Source of the DNA: Roseomonas sp. HF4
Lineage (GTDB): Bacteria > Pseudomonadota > Alphaproteobacteria > Acetobacterales > Acetobacteraceae
NCBI RefSeq assembly: GCF_005222755.1
Contig: NZ_STGD01000015.1
Coordinates: forward strand, 1 to 64,000
Reading direction: 5' to 3'
DNA length: 64,000 bases
Shown here: piece by piece, positions 54,061 through 64,000 of the stretch
Position numbering within the stretch: the stretch's first letter is position 1
Layout of the letters: every line of letters starts with the position of its first letter
Notes under the pieces: generated by a model
What the model was told of the DNA's origin: nothing
Database searches by the model: none
The model's input: only the letters and a program-made list of their open reading frames with translations
Program-made: the position numbers and the translations under genes

Positions 54061-55559
54061 GCGCGCCGCCCTGCGGCCAGCGCGAGCCCCGCCAGCGCCG
54101 CGACGCCGATCGCGAAAGGCAGGTCGCCGAAGCGCGCATAAAGCGTGCCGCCGGCCAGCGCCGCCGGCAGCGGCAGGTTCAGCACGCCCTCGGTCGCGAG
54201 CGGCAGCCGCGCGCGCTCGCGCCCCATCGCGTCGGTCACCAGGGAGATGCCGCTGTTCGCCACGCGCACCAGCGGCAGGCCGAGCTCGATGGCGCGCAGC
54301 CGGGCGGCAAGGGCATGCTGGTATGGGCCCCAGGAGGTGCCGAACCAGGCATCATTGGTCACCGTCAGGATCCAGGCCGGCGCCGGGCCTTGCGCCGGCA
54401 GCGTGGTGGGGAAGATCGCCTCGTAGCAGATCAGCGGCCAGAACGGCGGGAGCCCGGCGACGCGCATCGCCCGGCGCGGCGGGCCGGGGATGAAGTCCAC
54501 CGTCCCGGCGGTGAGTTTCGGCAGGTCCGTGAGCAGCCTGCGGAGCGGCTGGTATTCGCCGAAGGGCACCAGCTGGATTTTGTCGTAGGCGGCGGTGATC
54601 TCGCCGGTGTCGTCGAGCGCGACCAGGCTGTTGAGCAGCGCCAGGCCGCCATCGTCCGCGATGGTCCGCCTTACCGCGCCGGTCAGCAGCGCGCCGCCCG
54701 GCGGAATGATGCGCGCGACCGCCGCGCGGATCGCCGGCGCCTCGGCGAGGAGATAGGGCACGGCGCTTTCCGGCCAGACGATATGCGTCGGCGCTTGGCC
54801 ATCCGCCGCCGGCGCCGTGCTCAGCGCCAGCAGCTGGCCGAGGATGCGCTCGCGCTCGCCCTCGGCCCATTTCAGGTTCTGGGGGATGTTCGGCTGCACC
54901 AGGCGCAGCCGGATGCTCGGGGCGTCGCCGGGCATCGCATCGGCAAGGCGCGCCGTGCCCCAGGCCCCGGGCAGGGCGATGATGACCACCGCGACCGCCG
55001 CGGGCCAGACGCGCCGCTGCCGCACCGCCACCGCCGCCAGCACCGACGCGAGCACAGCGAGCAGCCCGAGGCCATGGATGCCGACCAGCGCCGCCGCCTG
55101 CAGCCCGGCATCGCTGCCGCCCCAGGAATGGCCGGCGATGTTCCACGGAAAGCCGGTCAAAACCATGCCGCGCAGCCATTCGCCCGCGACCCAGCACGCG
55201 GCCAGCGCCAGGGCGAGCGGCACGCCGCACGCGCGGCCCGCCAGCAGCCGCGCGGCTGCGACCGAGACTGCGGGGAACAGCGCAAGCCCGGCGCTGAGCG
55301 CGGCCAGCGCCGGCAGCGCCAGCGCACCGAAGCGTGCCGCATCCACGCTGAAGGCCTCGGTGATCCAGGACAGGCCGACCAGGAACGATCCCAAGCCGAA
55401 CAGCCAGCCGAGCACGAAGGCGCCGCGCAAGGACGCCGTCCGCTCAAGCACGAACCACAGGCCGCCGAAGGCCACCACGCCAGCGGGCGCGATGTGCAGT
55501 GGCGCCAGCGCAATGGCGCTGAGCGCTCCGAGCCCGAGCGCGGTGGCGCCATAGGCCAT
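54057..55559 (-). CDS. lnt: Apolipoprotein N-acyltransferase
   Basis: A 500-residue protein: six to seven N-terminal membrane segments, then a nitrilase domain with HIVWPESAVPYLLAE (Glu), YDKIQLVPFGEYQPLRRLL (Lys) and FWPLICYEAIFP (Cys nucleophile), and a last membrane segment. It puts the third acyl chain on lipoproteins. The start is uncertain: ATG 55559 is used; ATG 55703, which overlaps the previous stop (TGATG), would add 48 residues. Confidence 0.9.
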   Translation of the reverse strand: MAYGATALGLGALSAIALAPLHIAPAGVVAFGGLWFVLERTASLRGAFVLGWLFGLGSFLVGLSWITEAFSVDAARFGALALPALAALSAGLALFPAVSVAAARLLAGRACGVPLALALAACWVAGEWLRGMVLTGFPWNIAGHSWGGSDAGLQAAALVGIHGLGLLAVLASVLAAVAVRQRRVWPAAVAVVIIALPGAWGTARLADAMPGDAPSIRLRLVQPNIPQNLKWAEGERERILGQLLALSTAPAADGQAPTHIVWPESAVPYLLAEAPAIRAAVARIIPPGGALLTGAVRRTIADDGGLALLNSLVALDDTGEITAAYDKIQLVPFGEYQPLRRLLTDLPKLTAGTVDFIPGPPRRAMRVAGLPPFWPLICYEAIFPTTLPAQGPAPAWILTVTNDAWFGTSWGPYQHALAARLRAIELGLPLVRVANSGISLVTDAMGRERARLPLATEGVLNLPLPAALAGGTLYARFGDLPFAIGVAALAGLALAAGRRA

Positions 55560-55702
55560 GCGGTGCGTCACGTGGTGGATTGGTCCGCGCGCCACTTGCG
55601 GCCGCGTCACGCACGCGCCGTCGTGGCGGGTCCACGGCAGCAAGAAGCCCTTCATGGCGCGGTGCAGCTCAGCGCGGTCGCTCGCAGCCGGGCGTCCCAT
55701 CA

Positions 55703-56170
55703 TCAGTGCCAATGCGCCCGAAGCGACACGACCACTGCGCCTGCGCGTTCGAAGCGCAGCGTGACGCGGATCTCGTCGCCGAGCGCGAGCGGTACCTGCA
55801 GGTCGCGCAGCAGAAGGTGCCGTCCGCCGGGCTCCAGGGCGACGACGTCACCGGCTGGGATGACGAAGCCCTCGGTCACGGCCCGCGCACCGCCGGAGGC
55901 GGACGGGTCTGGTTCTCGCAGTTCCACGGCGGCCGCGCCGGACGACGTGGCGGAGAGCAGCCTCTCCGCCTCACTGCCCCGGTTGCGGATCGTCACGAAG
56001 CCGAAGGACAGGCGCTGGTCGTTGTCGGCGGCCTTCGCCCAGGCTCCGGTCAGGAGCAGGCAGCCCGCCTGAACATCCTGGGCCGCGGCCGGGCCCGACA
56101 GGATCAGGCGCCACGCGAGGAGGACAGCGGGCATCAACCAGCGCCGCCCGAGGATGTTGCCGGGCATCAT
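55703..56170 (-). CDS. PCu(A)C-family protein lacking the usual copper ligands
   Basis: A 155-residue exported protein (hydrophobic segment then GPAAAQD) with the PCu(A)C fold (LSFGFVTIRNRGSEAERLLS near 54-73, ALEPGGRHLLLRDLQVPLAL). At the site where the copper protein at 50334 has MHEM it reads VELREPDP, and HLM becomes His118-Leu-Leu120. So the Met/His Cu(I) site is lost except for one His. It may bind another metal or have a structural role beside the P-type ATPase. Confidence 0.82.
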   Translation of the reverse strand: MMPGNILGRRWLMPAVLLAWRLILSGPAAAQDVQAGCLLLTGAWAKAADNDQRLSFGFVTIRNRGSEAERLLSATSSGAAAVELREPDPSASGGARAVTEGFVIPAGDVVALEPGGRHLLLRDLQVPLALGDEIRVTLRFERAGAVVVSLRAHWH

Positions 56171-56222
56171 GCGGTCGCCTTTGTAATGTTCCGTGTCACC
56201 CAGGGACCCACCACGAAGGACA

Positions 56223-58517
<2,295 letters not shown>

Positions 58518-58544
58518 GGCACCCGTTCCAACGTCGCGGGCATC

Positions 58545-58575
58545 GGTATGGCACTTCCAGTGACTGGAGGTTCAA
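58545..58575 (-). promoter_or_regulatory. MerR-family type promoter of the ATPase gene
   Basis: On the minus strand, a -35 TTGAAC (58570-58575) is followed by exactly 19 bases and then CATACC (58545-58550). The spacer holds the dyad ACCTCCAG / CTGGAAGT. An overlong 19-base spacer with a dyad in it is the hallmark of MerR, ZntR, CadR and CueR targets. The gene start is 28 bases further on. No MerR-type gene is in the window. Confidence 0.8.
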
Positions 58576-58719
58576 GGGGCTTTTTTCGGCCTCATGTCAT
58601 CACTGGCCACCCTCAGCGGGAGCGCGGTCGGGACGTTGCGCGCTCGGTCCACGCCGCTTGCGCATTGACCGCGATGTTTGGGATAGATCGCTCCCCCCCC
58701 CCGGGCCAGGAGCCTTGCC

Positions 58720-59736
58720 GTGCGGTCGTTCAATTCACGAGATCTGCGCATCGGTCGCCGTCTCGTCGTGCGCGCCGCGCTGGCTGCGCCGTTCATCGCT
58801 GCCGGACGCGACGCCGGTGCCCAGCCGGTGGCCGAGGCGCCCGCGCCGCCCGCCGGCTCGCTGTTCGTGCTCAATTCGCTCGATGCCAATGTGCAGGTGC
58901 TGGACCCTGCCAGCAGCAATGACCTGCGCCGCGTACCGGTGCTCCGCGAACCGCACCACCTGGTCCTGACGCCGGCGCGGGACCTGATCCTGGTCGGCGA
59001 TTCCGGCGCCAACGAGATGTTCCTGCTCGATCCGCGCAGCGGCGAGGTGCGGCGGCGGGAGCCGATCAGCAACCCCTACAATCTCGGCTTCACGCCGGAT
59101 GGCAAACGCCTAGTCGTGACCAGCCTGCGGCGCAACCAGGTGGACATCTACCGCTGGGACGGTGCCGCCCTGGCCTTCGAGGGCCGGCTGCAGGCCGGGC
59201 GCAAGCCGAGCCACGTCACCTTCTCGCCGGATTCGCGCTACGCCTTCGTGACGTTGCAGGGCGAGGCCGCCGCCATCGCGATCGACCTCGACACCTGCAC
59301 CGAGGCCTGGCGCGCCGAGGTCGGGCGCGACCCGGCCGGCATCCTGTGGCATCGGGGCCGCATCCTGGTGGGCGTTATGGGCAGCGACTACGTCTCCGTC
59401 ATCGACCCGGCGACGCGCCGCGCCGACCGGCGCATCACGGTCGGGCGCGGTGCGCACGCGCTGTTCGAAGGGCCGCAGGATGGCTTGGTCTACGTCACCT
59501 CGCGCGTCGACAGCCGGATCACCGCGCTCGACCCGCAGACGCTGGAGATCAAGCGCGTCCACGAGATCGGCGGCGGGCCGGACTGCCTGACCTTCGACGC
59601 GGACGGCACGATCTGGGCGACGCTGCGCTGGACCGGGCGCGTCGCCGCCATTGATCCGCGCAGTGGCCTGACGCGGGTGTCGCGCGTCGGGCGGTCGCCG
59701 CACGGCATCGTGTTCGCGCCGGCGACTGGCGCCTGA
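58720..59736 (+). CDS. YVTN/YncE-type beta-propeller protein
   Basis: A 338-residue protein with a Tat-type N-terminus (DLRIGRRLVVRAALAAPFIA) and repeated propeller blades: LFVLNSLDANVQVLDPAS, LVVTSLRRNQVDIYRWDG, SDYVSVIDPATRRADRRITV, LVYVTSRVDSRITALDPQTL. Such proteins sit in the periplasm; ligand or partner unknown. GTG 58720 has AGGAG eight bases ahead. A run of ten C (58693-58702) lies just upstream. Confidence 0.83.
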   Translation: MRSFNSRDLRIGRRLVVRAALAAPFIAAGRDAGAQPVAEAPAPPAGSLFVLNSLDANVQVLDPASSNDLRRVPVLREPHHLVLTPARDLILVGDSGANEMFLLDPRSGEVRRREPISNPYNLGFTPDGKRLVVTSLRRNQVDIYRWDGAALAFEGRLQAGRKPSHVTFSPDSRYAFVTLQGEAAAIAIDLDTCTEAWRAEVGRDPAGILWHRGRILVGVMGSDYVSVIDPATRRADRRITVGRGAHALFEGPQDGLVYVTSRVDSRITALDPQTLEIKRVHEIGGGPDCLTFDADGTIWATLRWTGRVAAIDPRSGLTRVSRVGRSPHGIVFAPATGA

Positions 59737-59788
59737 CGGCCGCGCCGGCACGGCGCCGAAGGGCGAGCCGGACCCTGGTCCGGTCGCC

Positions 59789-60253
59789 TCAGGCGGGTTG
59801 CGACCCGTTGAACCGCATGAAGGACCGGTGTGGACCGCTACCGAAGGCGATCACGTCGTAGCTGTCGACCGGCGCGCCGGGCACTTCCATGCCGGGCGAG
59901 CCGACCGGCATCTCCGGCACGGCGAGGCCGCGGACGCCGGCAGGGCGTTCGGCCAGCAGGCGGCGGATGGCGATGGCGGGCACGTGGCCTTCGAGCACGA
60001 AGCCCTCGACCTCGCCGGCATGGCAGGACAGCAGGTCTGCCGGTGTCCCGAGGCGACGCCGAACCGGCGCGACCGAGGGCACCACCTGGTCCACCACGGT
60101 GAAGCCCTCGGCGCGCAGATGCGCGACCCAGCCGGTGCAGCAGCCGCAGTTCGGGTCACGCCAGACGCTGACGCGCGTGGGTGCGGCGGCGTGCGTGGCT
60201 CTGGCGGTGGCGAGAAGCGCCACGGATCCCAGCAGCAAGCGGCGTTTCTGCAT
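59789..60253 (-). CDS. DUF411 metal-binding protein
   Basis: A 154-residue exported protein: signal LLLGSVALLATARATHA, then DPNCGCCTGWVAHLRAEGF with Cys36, Cys38 and Cys39, LSCHAGEVEGFVLEGHVPAI and VPEMPVGSPGMEVPG. This is the complete DUF411 pattern, associated with copper resistance. The Cys, His and Met sites would bind Cu(I). ATG 60253 starts the signal; the extension to 60334 is unsupported. Confidence 0.9.
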   Translation of the reverse strand: MQKRRLLLGSVALLATARATHAAAPTRVSVWRDPNCGCCTGWVAHLRAEGFTVVDQVVPSVAPVRRRLGTPADLLSCHAGEVEGFVLEGHVPAIAIRRLLAERPAGVRGLAVPEMPVGSPGMEVPGAPVDSYDVIAFGSGPHRSFMRFNGSQPA

Positions 60254-60380
60254 GTGACGGTTCCTCTCCCTCTTGCCGCAGCAGTCAGATAGCACTCCGC
60301 CTTCGAAGTAAATGGGCGTAGTGCCCCAGATCACCAGACGCGCCGCCGCGCCGATCGTGCGCAGCGGCGCCGCTCGGGCG

Positions 60381-61028
60381 TCAGGGTCGGATGATGCGCG
60401 CGTAGTCGCCGCTGGTCCGCAGCGTTACGGTCAGATCGCGGTCGGAGCGGTTGCGCCAGAACCAGCCATGGGTGCCGTCGAAGCGGGCGATGAGTTCGCC
60501 CTGCTCCCCGGAGGAGCCGCGGCCGTTCCGATAGCTGTATGTCGAGTTTCGCCCGGCGTTGGGCGGCTCGCCATGCATGTCGTAATTGACCGGGCCGGTG
60601 GCGGTCCAATTGAAGTTGACCCGCGCACCACTGCGCATGTCGAGCTTTACCTCGATGCCCTGGTTCGGCCGGAGCGTGATGATGGTCTCGTCGGTTCGCG
60701 CGGCGACGGCCGGCAGCGCCGTCTGAGCGGCGGCCGGGCGGATGAACAGCCCTGCGAAGATCGCGCCAGGCAGGCTCGAACGCGGGCCTGGCGTTGCGGC
60801 CGGTGGCGCCCGATCGGCTGCAGCCTCGGCCGCCAACTGCATCTTCAACTCGCCCATCTCGGTCAGGCCGAGGGGACGGCCAACGCCGGTCGGGTCGATG
60901 CCGTACTCAGCGGGCAGGACCACGGTGATGAGGATGGCCACGGCGGCCGCGGCTGCGATAGCGGTGGAGCGAAGCAGCTGCTTTGAGGAAGGCAGTTCCG
61001 CGCGGGTCGGCAGGTCGGTGTTGTACAT
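60381..61028 (-). CDS. Transmembrane anchor protein (unknown function)
   Basis: A 215-residue protein: short cytoplasmic N-terminus (MYNTDLPTRAELPSSKQLL), one membrane segment (TAIAAAAAVAILITVVLPAE) and a periplasmic domain (NQGIEVKLDMRSGARVNFNW, DGTHGWFWRNRSDRDLTVTL). The N-terminal sequence is like that of proteins called transmembrane anchor protein found next to HupE/UreJ genes. It starts 12 bases after the HupE-like stop, so they are likely a pair. Confidence 0.72.
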   Translation of the reverse strand: MYNTDLPTRAELPSSKQLLRSTAIAAAAAVAILITVVLPAEYGIDPTGVGRPLGLTEMGELKMQLAAEAAADRAPPAATPGPRSSLPGAIFAGLFIRPAAAQTALPAVAARTDETIITLRPNQGIEVKLDMRSGARVNFNWTATGPVNYDMHGEPPNAGRNSTYSYRNGRGSSGEQGELIARFDGTHGWFWRNRSDRDLTVTLRTSGDYARIIRP

Positions 61029-61040
61029 GTCAGGGATCCC

Positions 61041-61763
61041 TCAAGAGACGAACCAGCCGGTGAGCTGATAGCCGATCAGCACAAACCCGGCGGTCATCAT
61101 GACGACGTTGGCGGTGTAGGCATGGCGCAGGAAACTCGGGCTGCGGCGCCAGAAGCCCATGGCGATAAGGATGACGGCGAGCGCCAGCAACTGCCCGACC
61201 TCGACGCCGACGTTGAATGCCAGCAGGTTCGGCAGCAGGCCATCGGGCGAGACGTTGTAGTCGAGGATCTTCGAGGACAGGCCGAAGCCGTGGCAGAAGC
61301 CGAAGACCAGCGTCGCCACCTTGGTGTTCGGCTGGTAGCCGAGCCAGCGCTGGAAGGCGCCGAGATTGTCGAGCGCCTTGTAGACGATCGAGAAGCCGAT
61401 GATGGCATCGATGATGTAGCTGTTGATACCGATGCCAAAATACACGCCGGCCAGCATGGTCGTGGAGTGGCCTAGCGCGAAAAGGCTCACATAGATCGCG
61501 ATGTGCTGCAGCCGGTACAGGAAGAAAATCACGCCGAACAGGAACAGGATGTGGTCGTAGCCGGTGACCATGTGCTTGGCGCCGAGATAGACGAAGGGCA
61601 GCAGCTGGATGCCCGATATTTCCTGGATGTAGCCCTTGTCGCCCTCGGCGACGGCATGGGCGAGCGCCTCGGTGGTGGCGCCCAGCAGGGTCAGGCCGAG
61701 GACGCACAGGCATAGCCATGGAATTCGCGACAGGCGCACGTCGCCCGCGATGATGGGATTCAT
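61041..61763 (-). CDS. HupE/UreJ-family membrane protein
   Basis: A 240-residue protein with seven or so membrane segments. The hallmarks are AKHMVTGYDHILFLFGVIFF near 61-80 (H and D ligands), FALGHSTTMLAGVYFG near 95-110 and FGFCHGFGLSSKIL near 155-168. HupE/UreJ proteins are presumed Ni or Co permeases; in metal islands the substrate may differ. Probably cotranscribed with the anchor protein gene. Confidence 0.85.
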   Translation of the reverse strand: MNPIIAGDVRLSRIPWLCLCVLGLTLLGATTEALAHAVAEGDKGYIQEISGIQLLPFVYLGAKHMVTGYDHILFLFGVIFFLYRLQHIAIYVSLFALGHSTTMLAGVYFGIGINSYIIDAIIGFSIVYKALDNLGAFQRWLGYQPNTKVATLVFGFCHGFGLSSKILDYNVSPDGLLPNLLAFNVGVEVGQLLALAVILIAMGFWRRSPSFLRHAYTANVVMMTAGFVLIGYQLTGWFVS

Positions 61764-61822
61764 GAGTGAGACCGCTCAGGTGAGAAAGGAAGGAACTGTC
61801 CGAAGACGGCGGCATGGGCAGC

Positions 61823-62137
61823 TCAGCCGAGCCCGCGGGGCGGCCGTTCCATCCTGCTGTTTGGCCCCGGCGCGAGGCCCTCCTGCCCCAGGATTGCGAG
61901 CCCGGCACGCGGCATCCATCGCGGCGCCAAGGAGGCCGGACGCACGGTTACCGCCTCATGCACATGGTCTGTGATCGCATGATCGACGGCATCGTGGGGT
62001 CCGCGCAGGTCCTGATCGTCCGTGGCGTGGATATGGTCGGCAGCACCGTGCATCGACACCGCGGCGAGGGGCGGCGCGAAGGTAACCACCAGCAGTGCCA
62101 CGAGCAGCAGCCTGACGATGTGTCGAAACCCCCTCAT
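61823..62137 (-). CDS. His-rich small exported protein
   Basis: About 104 residues: signal or anchor (IVRLLLVALLVVTFAPPLAA) then a His/Asp-rich stretch (MHGAADHIHATDDQ, GPHDAVDHAITDHVHEAVTV) and a Pro/Arg tail. No family recognised. The His spacing suggests periplasmic metal buffering, in line with the neighbours. Start at 62137 is preferred to 62155 because the signal peptide begins near there. Confidence 0.5.
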   Translation of the reverse strand: MRGFRHIVRLLLVALLVVTFAPPLAAVSMHGAADHIHATDDQDLRGPHDAVDHAITDHVHEAVTVRPASLAPRWMPRAGLAILGQEGLAPGPNSRMERPPRGLG

Positions 62138-62181
62138 GCCGCGCTGCTGCTCCAATCCGCCATCCCATGGTGACTAGCAGA

Positions 62182-62209
62182 TTGACGGTATCCATACCAG
62201 GGGGATAGG
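62182..62209 (+). promoter_or_regulatory. Promoter and G-tract operator before the CsoR/RcnR-type gene
   Basis: TTGACG (62182-62187) and GATAGG (62204-62209) are 16 bases apart and could be -35 and -10. A G5 tract with AT-rich flanks (ATACCAGGGGGATAGG, 62194-62209) overlaps the -10. CsoR/RcnR/FrmR repressors bind G/C-tract sites flanked by AT, so autorepression is likely. Transcription would start near the ATG at 62218. Confidence 0.5.
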
Positions 62210-62217
62210 ACAGGCCC

Positions 62218-62496
62218 ATGAGCGAACAGCATGTCCACGGATCCCACCCCGAGATCGCCAAACGGCTGAAGCGGGCCGAGGGTCATCTGCGCAGCGTGGT
62301 TGAGATGATCAACGCGGGGCGACCTTGCCTCGACATCGCTCAGCAACTGCATGCGGTTGAACGCGCGGTCAGCGAGGCCAAGCGCAGCTTGATCCGCGAC
62401 CACCTTGACCACTGCCTGGATCACGCCGCGGAGGAGACCGGCGCCGAGCGGCGCGCCGCAATGGAGGCGTTCAAGCAGATCACGAAATACCTGTGA
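62218..62496 (+). CDS. CsoR/RcnR-family metal-sensing repressor
   Basis: A 92-residue all-helical DUF156 protein. Ligand positions are Cys37, His62 and Cys66 (INAGRPCLDIAQQL, DHLDHCLDH), the Cys-His-Cys set of copper-sensing CsoR, whereas RcnR has a third His. It also has three N-terminal His (5, 7, 10), more like RcnR. It should release its operator on metal binding and derepress the MFS exporter that follows 25 bases later. Confidence 0.9.
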   Translation: MSEQHVHGSHPEIAKRLKRAEGHLRSVVEMINAGRPCLDIAQQLHAVERAVSEAKRSLIRDHLDHCLDHAAEETGAERRAAMEAFKQITKYL

Positions 62497-62521
62497 TGCT
62501 CTTCCTATCAGGAGCGGCGAA

Positions 62522-63847
62522 ATGCTGAGTCCGCTGGCCGACCGCACCTATCGCCACCTGTTCGGCGCGCAGATCCTGTCGCTGATCGGCACCGGCCTCA
62601 TGACCGTGGCACTCGGCCTGCTCGCCTTCGACCTCGCCGGCGCCAATGCCGGCGCGGTCCTGGGCACGGCACTGGCGATCAAGATGGTGGCCTATGTCGG
62701 CATCGCGCCAGTCGCCGGCGCCTTCGTGCACCTGGTGCCGCGGCGCGCGCTGCTGGTGGCGCTCGACCTGCTGCGCGCCGCCGTCGCGCTGGCGCTGCCC
62801 TTCGTCACCGAGATCTGGCAGGTCTATCTGCTGATCGGCCTGCTGCAGGCCTGCTCGGCCGCCTTCACGCCGACCTTCCAGGCCACCATCCCTGACGTGC
62901 TGCCGGATGAGGCGCAATACACCCGCGCTCTGTCGCTCTCTCGCCTCGCCTACGACGTGGAGGCACTGACCAGCCCGATGCTGGCCGCGGCCCTGCTTTC
63001 CGTCATCGGCTTCCACTGGCTGTTCGCGGGCACGACGCTCGGCTTCATCGCCTCGGCGGCGCTGGTGGTCTCGGTGCTGCTCCCCTCGCCCAAGCCGCCT
63101 TCGACGCAGGAGAGCGCCTGGGGGCGCACGACGCGCGGCGCACGGCTCTATCTCGCCGCGCCGCGGCTGCGCGGGCTGCTGGCGCTGAACCTGGCGGTCG
63201 CCGCGGCCGGGGCGATGGTCATCGTCAACACGGTGGTACTGATACAGGCGGGGCTCGGGCTGGGTGCAGGGCAATTGGCATGGACGCTGGCGGCCTATGG
63301 CTTCGGCTCGATGGTCGCCGCACTCGCGTTGCCGCGTGTGCTGGATCGCGTCGGCGACCGCCCGGTGATGCTGGCGGGCGCCGTGATCCTGGTGGCAGGC
63401 CTGCTCGCGGGGCCGCTGACGCTGCAACACTGGGGGCTCGTGCTGGCGCTCTGGGCGCTGCTTGGCCTCGGCAATGGGCTGGTGCTGACGCCCTCGGGGC
63501 GACTGCTACGGCGGTCTTCTGACGCGGGCGACCGTCCCGCGCTGTTCGCGGCGCAATTCGCGCTCAGCCACGCCTGCTGGCTGCTCGCCTATCCGCTGGC
63601 GGGGTGGCTGGGGGCAGCGGCGGGGCTGGCGCCGACCTTCCTGCTATTGGCGGCGCTGGCGGCTACCGGCACATGGCTCGCCATCCGGCTGTGGCCGGCG
63701 GAGGCCGAGCGCGCCGCGCCGCACGACCACCACGGCCTGCCGGCGGACCACCCGCATTTGAACGGCGCGCAGCCCCTGCCGGACGGCGGCTTTCGCCACG
63801 TCCATGCCCCGGTCGCCGATACACTGCACGCGATGCGCGGCGGCTGA
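62522..63847 (+). CDS. MFS transporter with His-rich tail, probable metal exporter
   Basis: A 441-residue protein with twelve membrane segments (first: LFGAQILSLIGTGLMTVALG). The C-terminal tail is rich in His (HDHHGLPADHPHLNGAQ, FRHVHAPVADTLH). This layout is like the nickel exporter NreB. With the metal repressor just upstream, a role in metal efflux is likely; which metal is open. ATG 62522 has AGGAG ahead; the longer frame to 62405 shadows the repressor gene. Confidence 0.83.
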   Translation: MLSPLADRTYRHLFGAQILSLIGTGLMTVALGLLAFDLAGANAGAVLGTALAIKMVAYVGIAPVAGAFVHLVPRRALLVALDLLRAAVALALPFVTEIWQVYLLIGLLQACSAAFTPTFQATIPDVLPDEAQYTRALSLSRLAYDVEALTSPMLAAALLSVIGFHWLFAGTTLGFIASAALVVSVLLPSPKPPSTQESAWGRTTRGARLYLAAPRLRGLLALNLAVAAAGAMVIVNTVVLIQAGLGLGAGQLAWTLAAYGFGSMVAALALPRVLDRVGDRPVMLAGAVILVAGLLAGPLTLQHWGLVLALWALLGLGNGLVLTPSGRLLRRSSDAGDRPALFAAQFALSHACWLLAYPLAGWLGAAAGLAPTFLLLAALAATGTWLAIRLWPAEAERAAPHDHHGLPADHPHLNGAQPLPDGGFRHVHAPVADTLHAMRGG

Positions 63848-63863
63848 AGCGCCCATCATCGCC

Positions 63864-64000
63864 GTGCCCGACCTTGCCGCCTATGCGGGCCTGTTCGCCA
63901 TCGCCTTCGCCGCCGCGACACTGATCCCGGCGCAGTCCGAGATCGCGCTGGCCAGCCTGCTTGTCGCCGGGCAGCAGCCCGTGGTCCTGCTGCTGGCGGT
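63864..64000 (+). CDS. YqaA-family membrane protein, N-terminal part (cut by window end)
   Basis: GTG 63864 opens a frame (PDLAAYAGLFAIAFAAATLI then PAQSEIALASLLVAGQ) that runs off the end. It resembles the first membrane segments of YqaA proteins of the DedA/SNARE-associated superfamily. It starts 16 bases after the MFS stop and may be part of the same operon. Confidence 0.6.
   Translation, partial: MPDLAAYAGLFAIAFAAATLIPAQSEIALASLLVAGQQPVVLLLA

Overview
The window is high-GC DNA from an alphaproteobacterium, most likely an Acetobacteraceae (Roseomonas-like) organism. The evidence is the dusB-ntrBC-ntrYX-hfq-hflX gene order, a fused ispDF gene, two Hint_2-type proteins and dense overlapping ATGA/GTGA operons. 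The family assignment is inference from gene content; no rRNA or tRNA gene was recognised.

Region 1 (1-26.2 kb) is a surface or exopolysaccharide locus. It opens with the 3' end of an IS3-family element, followed by a dTDP-sugar epimerase and glycosyltransferases. A five-gene minus-strand operon runs winged-helix-like protein, aminomutase-like PLP enzyme, apiosidase-like protein, pyruvyl transferase, Wzx flippase. Then come an SDR epimerase with a DUF4910 aminopeptidase-like protein, an initiating sugar transferase, a Wza-like export lipoprotein, and a tightly overlapped set of two glycosyltransferases, a Wzc-like protein and a Wzy-like membrane protein. A Crp/Fnr regulator, a FixJ-like response regulator and a histidine kinase (with an FNR-type box between the last two), an outer-membrane barrel and an acyltransferase complete it. 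Together these give a Wzx/Wzy-type assembly line. A methyltransferase pseudogene with two in-frame stops marks its right edge.

Region 2 (27-49.5 kb) is mostly housekeeping. It holds greB, an inositol-phosphatase-like gene, hflX, hfq, a HAD phosphatase, an NTF2-like protein, a D-amino-acid transaminase and the nitrogen-regulation block ntrX-ntrY-ntrC-ntrB-dusB, all on the minus strand. The dusB-ntrB junction has expanded into a 27-bp minisatellite that keeps start/stop overlaps at both ends. To its right lie a thiolase, an RTX-Hint protein, a GGDEF-EAL protein convergent with an HD-GYP protein (two likely c-di-GMP phosphodiesterases), ispDF, a second Hint protein, an ArsC/Spx-like protein, tag and an amidase.

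Region 3 (49.54-64 kb) looks like a metal-handling genomic island. Its left edge carries an orphan guaA 3'-end signature (TIEWE-stop) beside two short direct repeats, a typical attachment-site picture. The island encodes SCO and two PCu(A)C-type copper chaperone-like proteins, DUF2946, YnfA, an M23-like protein, a DsbA-like thioredoxin, LspA, CcdA and Lnt, and a Zn/Cd/Pb-type P-type ATPase with a MerR-type 19-bp-spacer promoter. It continues with a beta-propeller protein, DUF411, a membrane-anchor protein, a HupE/UreJ protein, a His-rich small protein, a CsoR/RcnR-type repressor, a His-tailed MFS exporter and the start of a YqaA-family protein cut by the window end.
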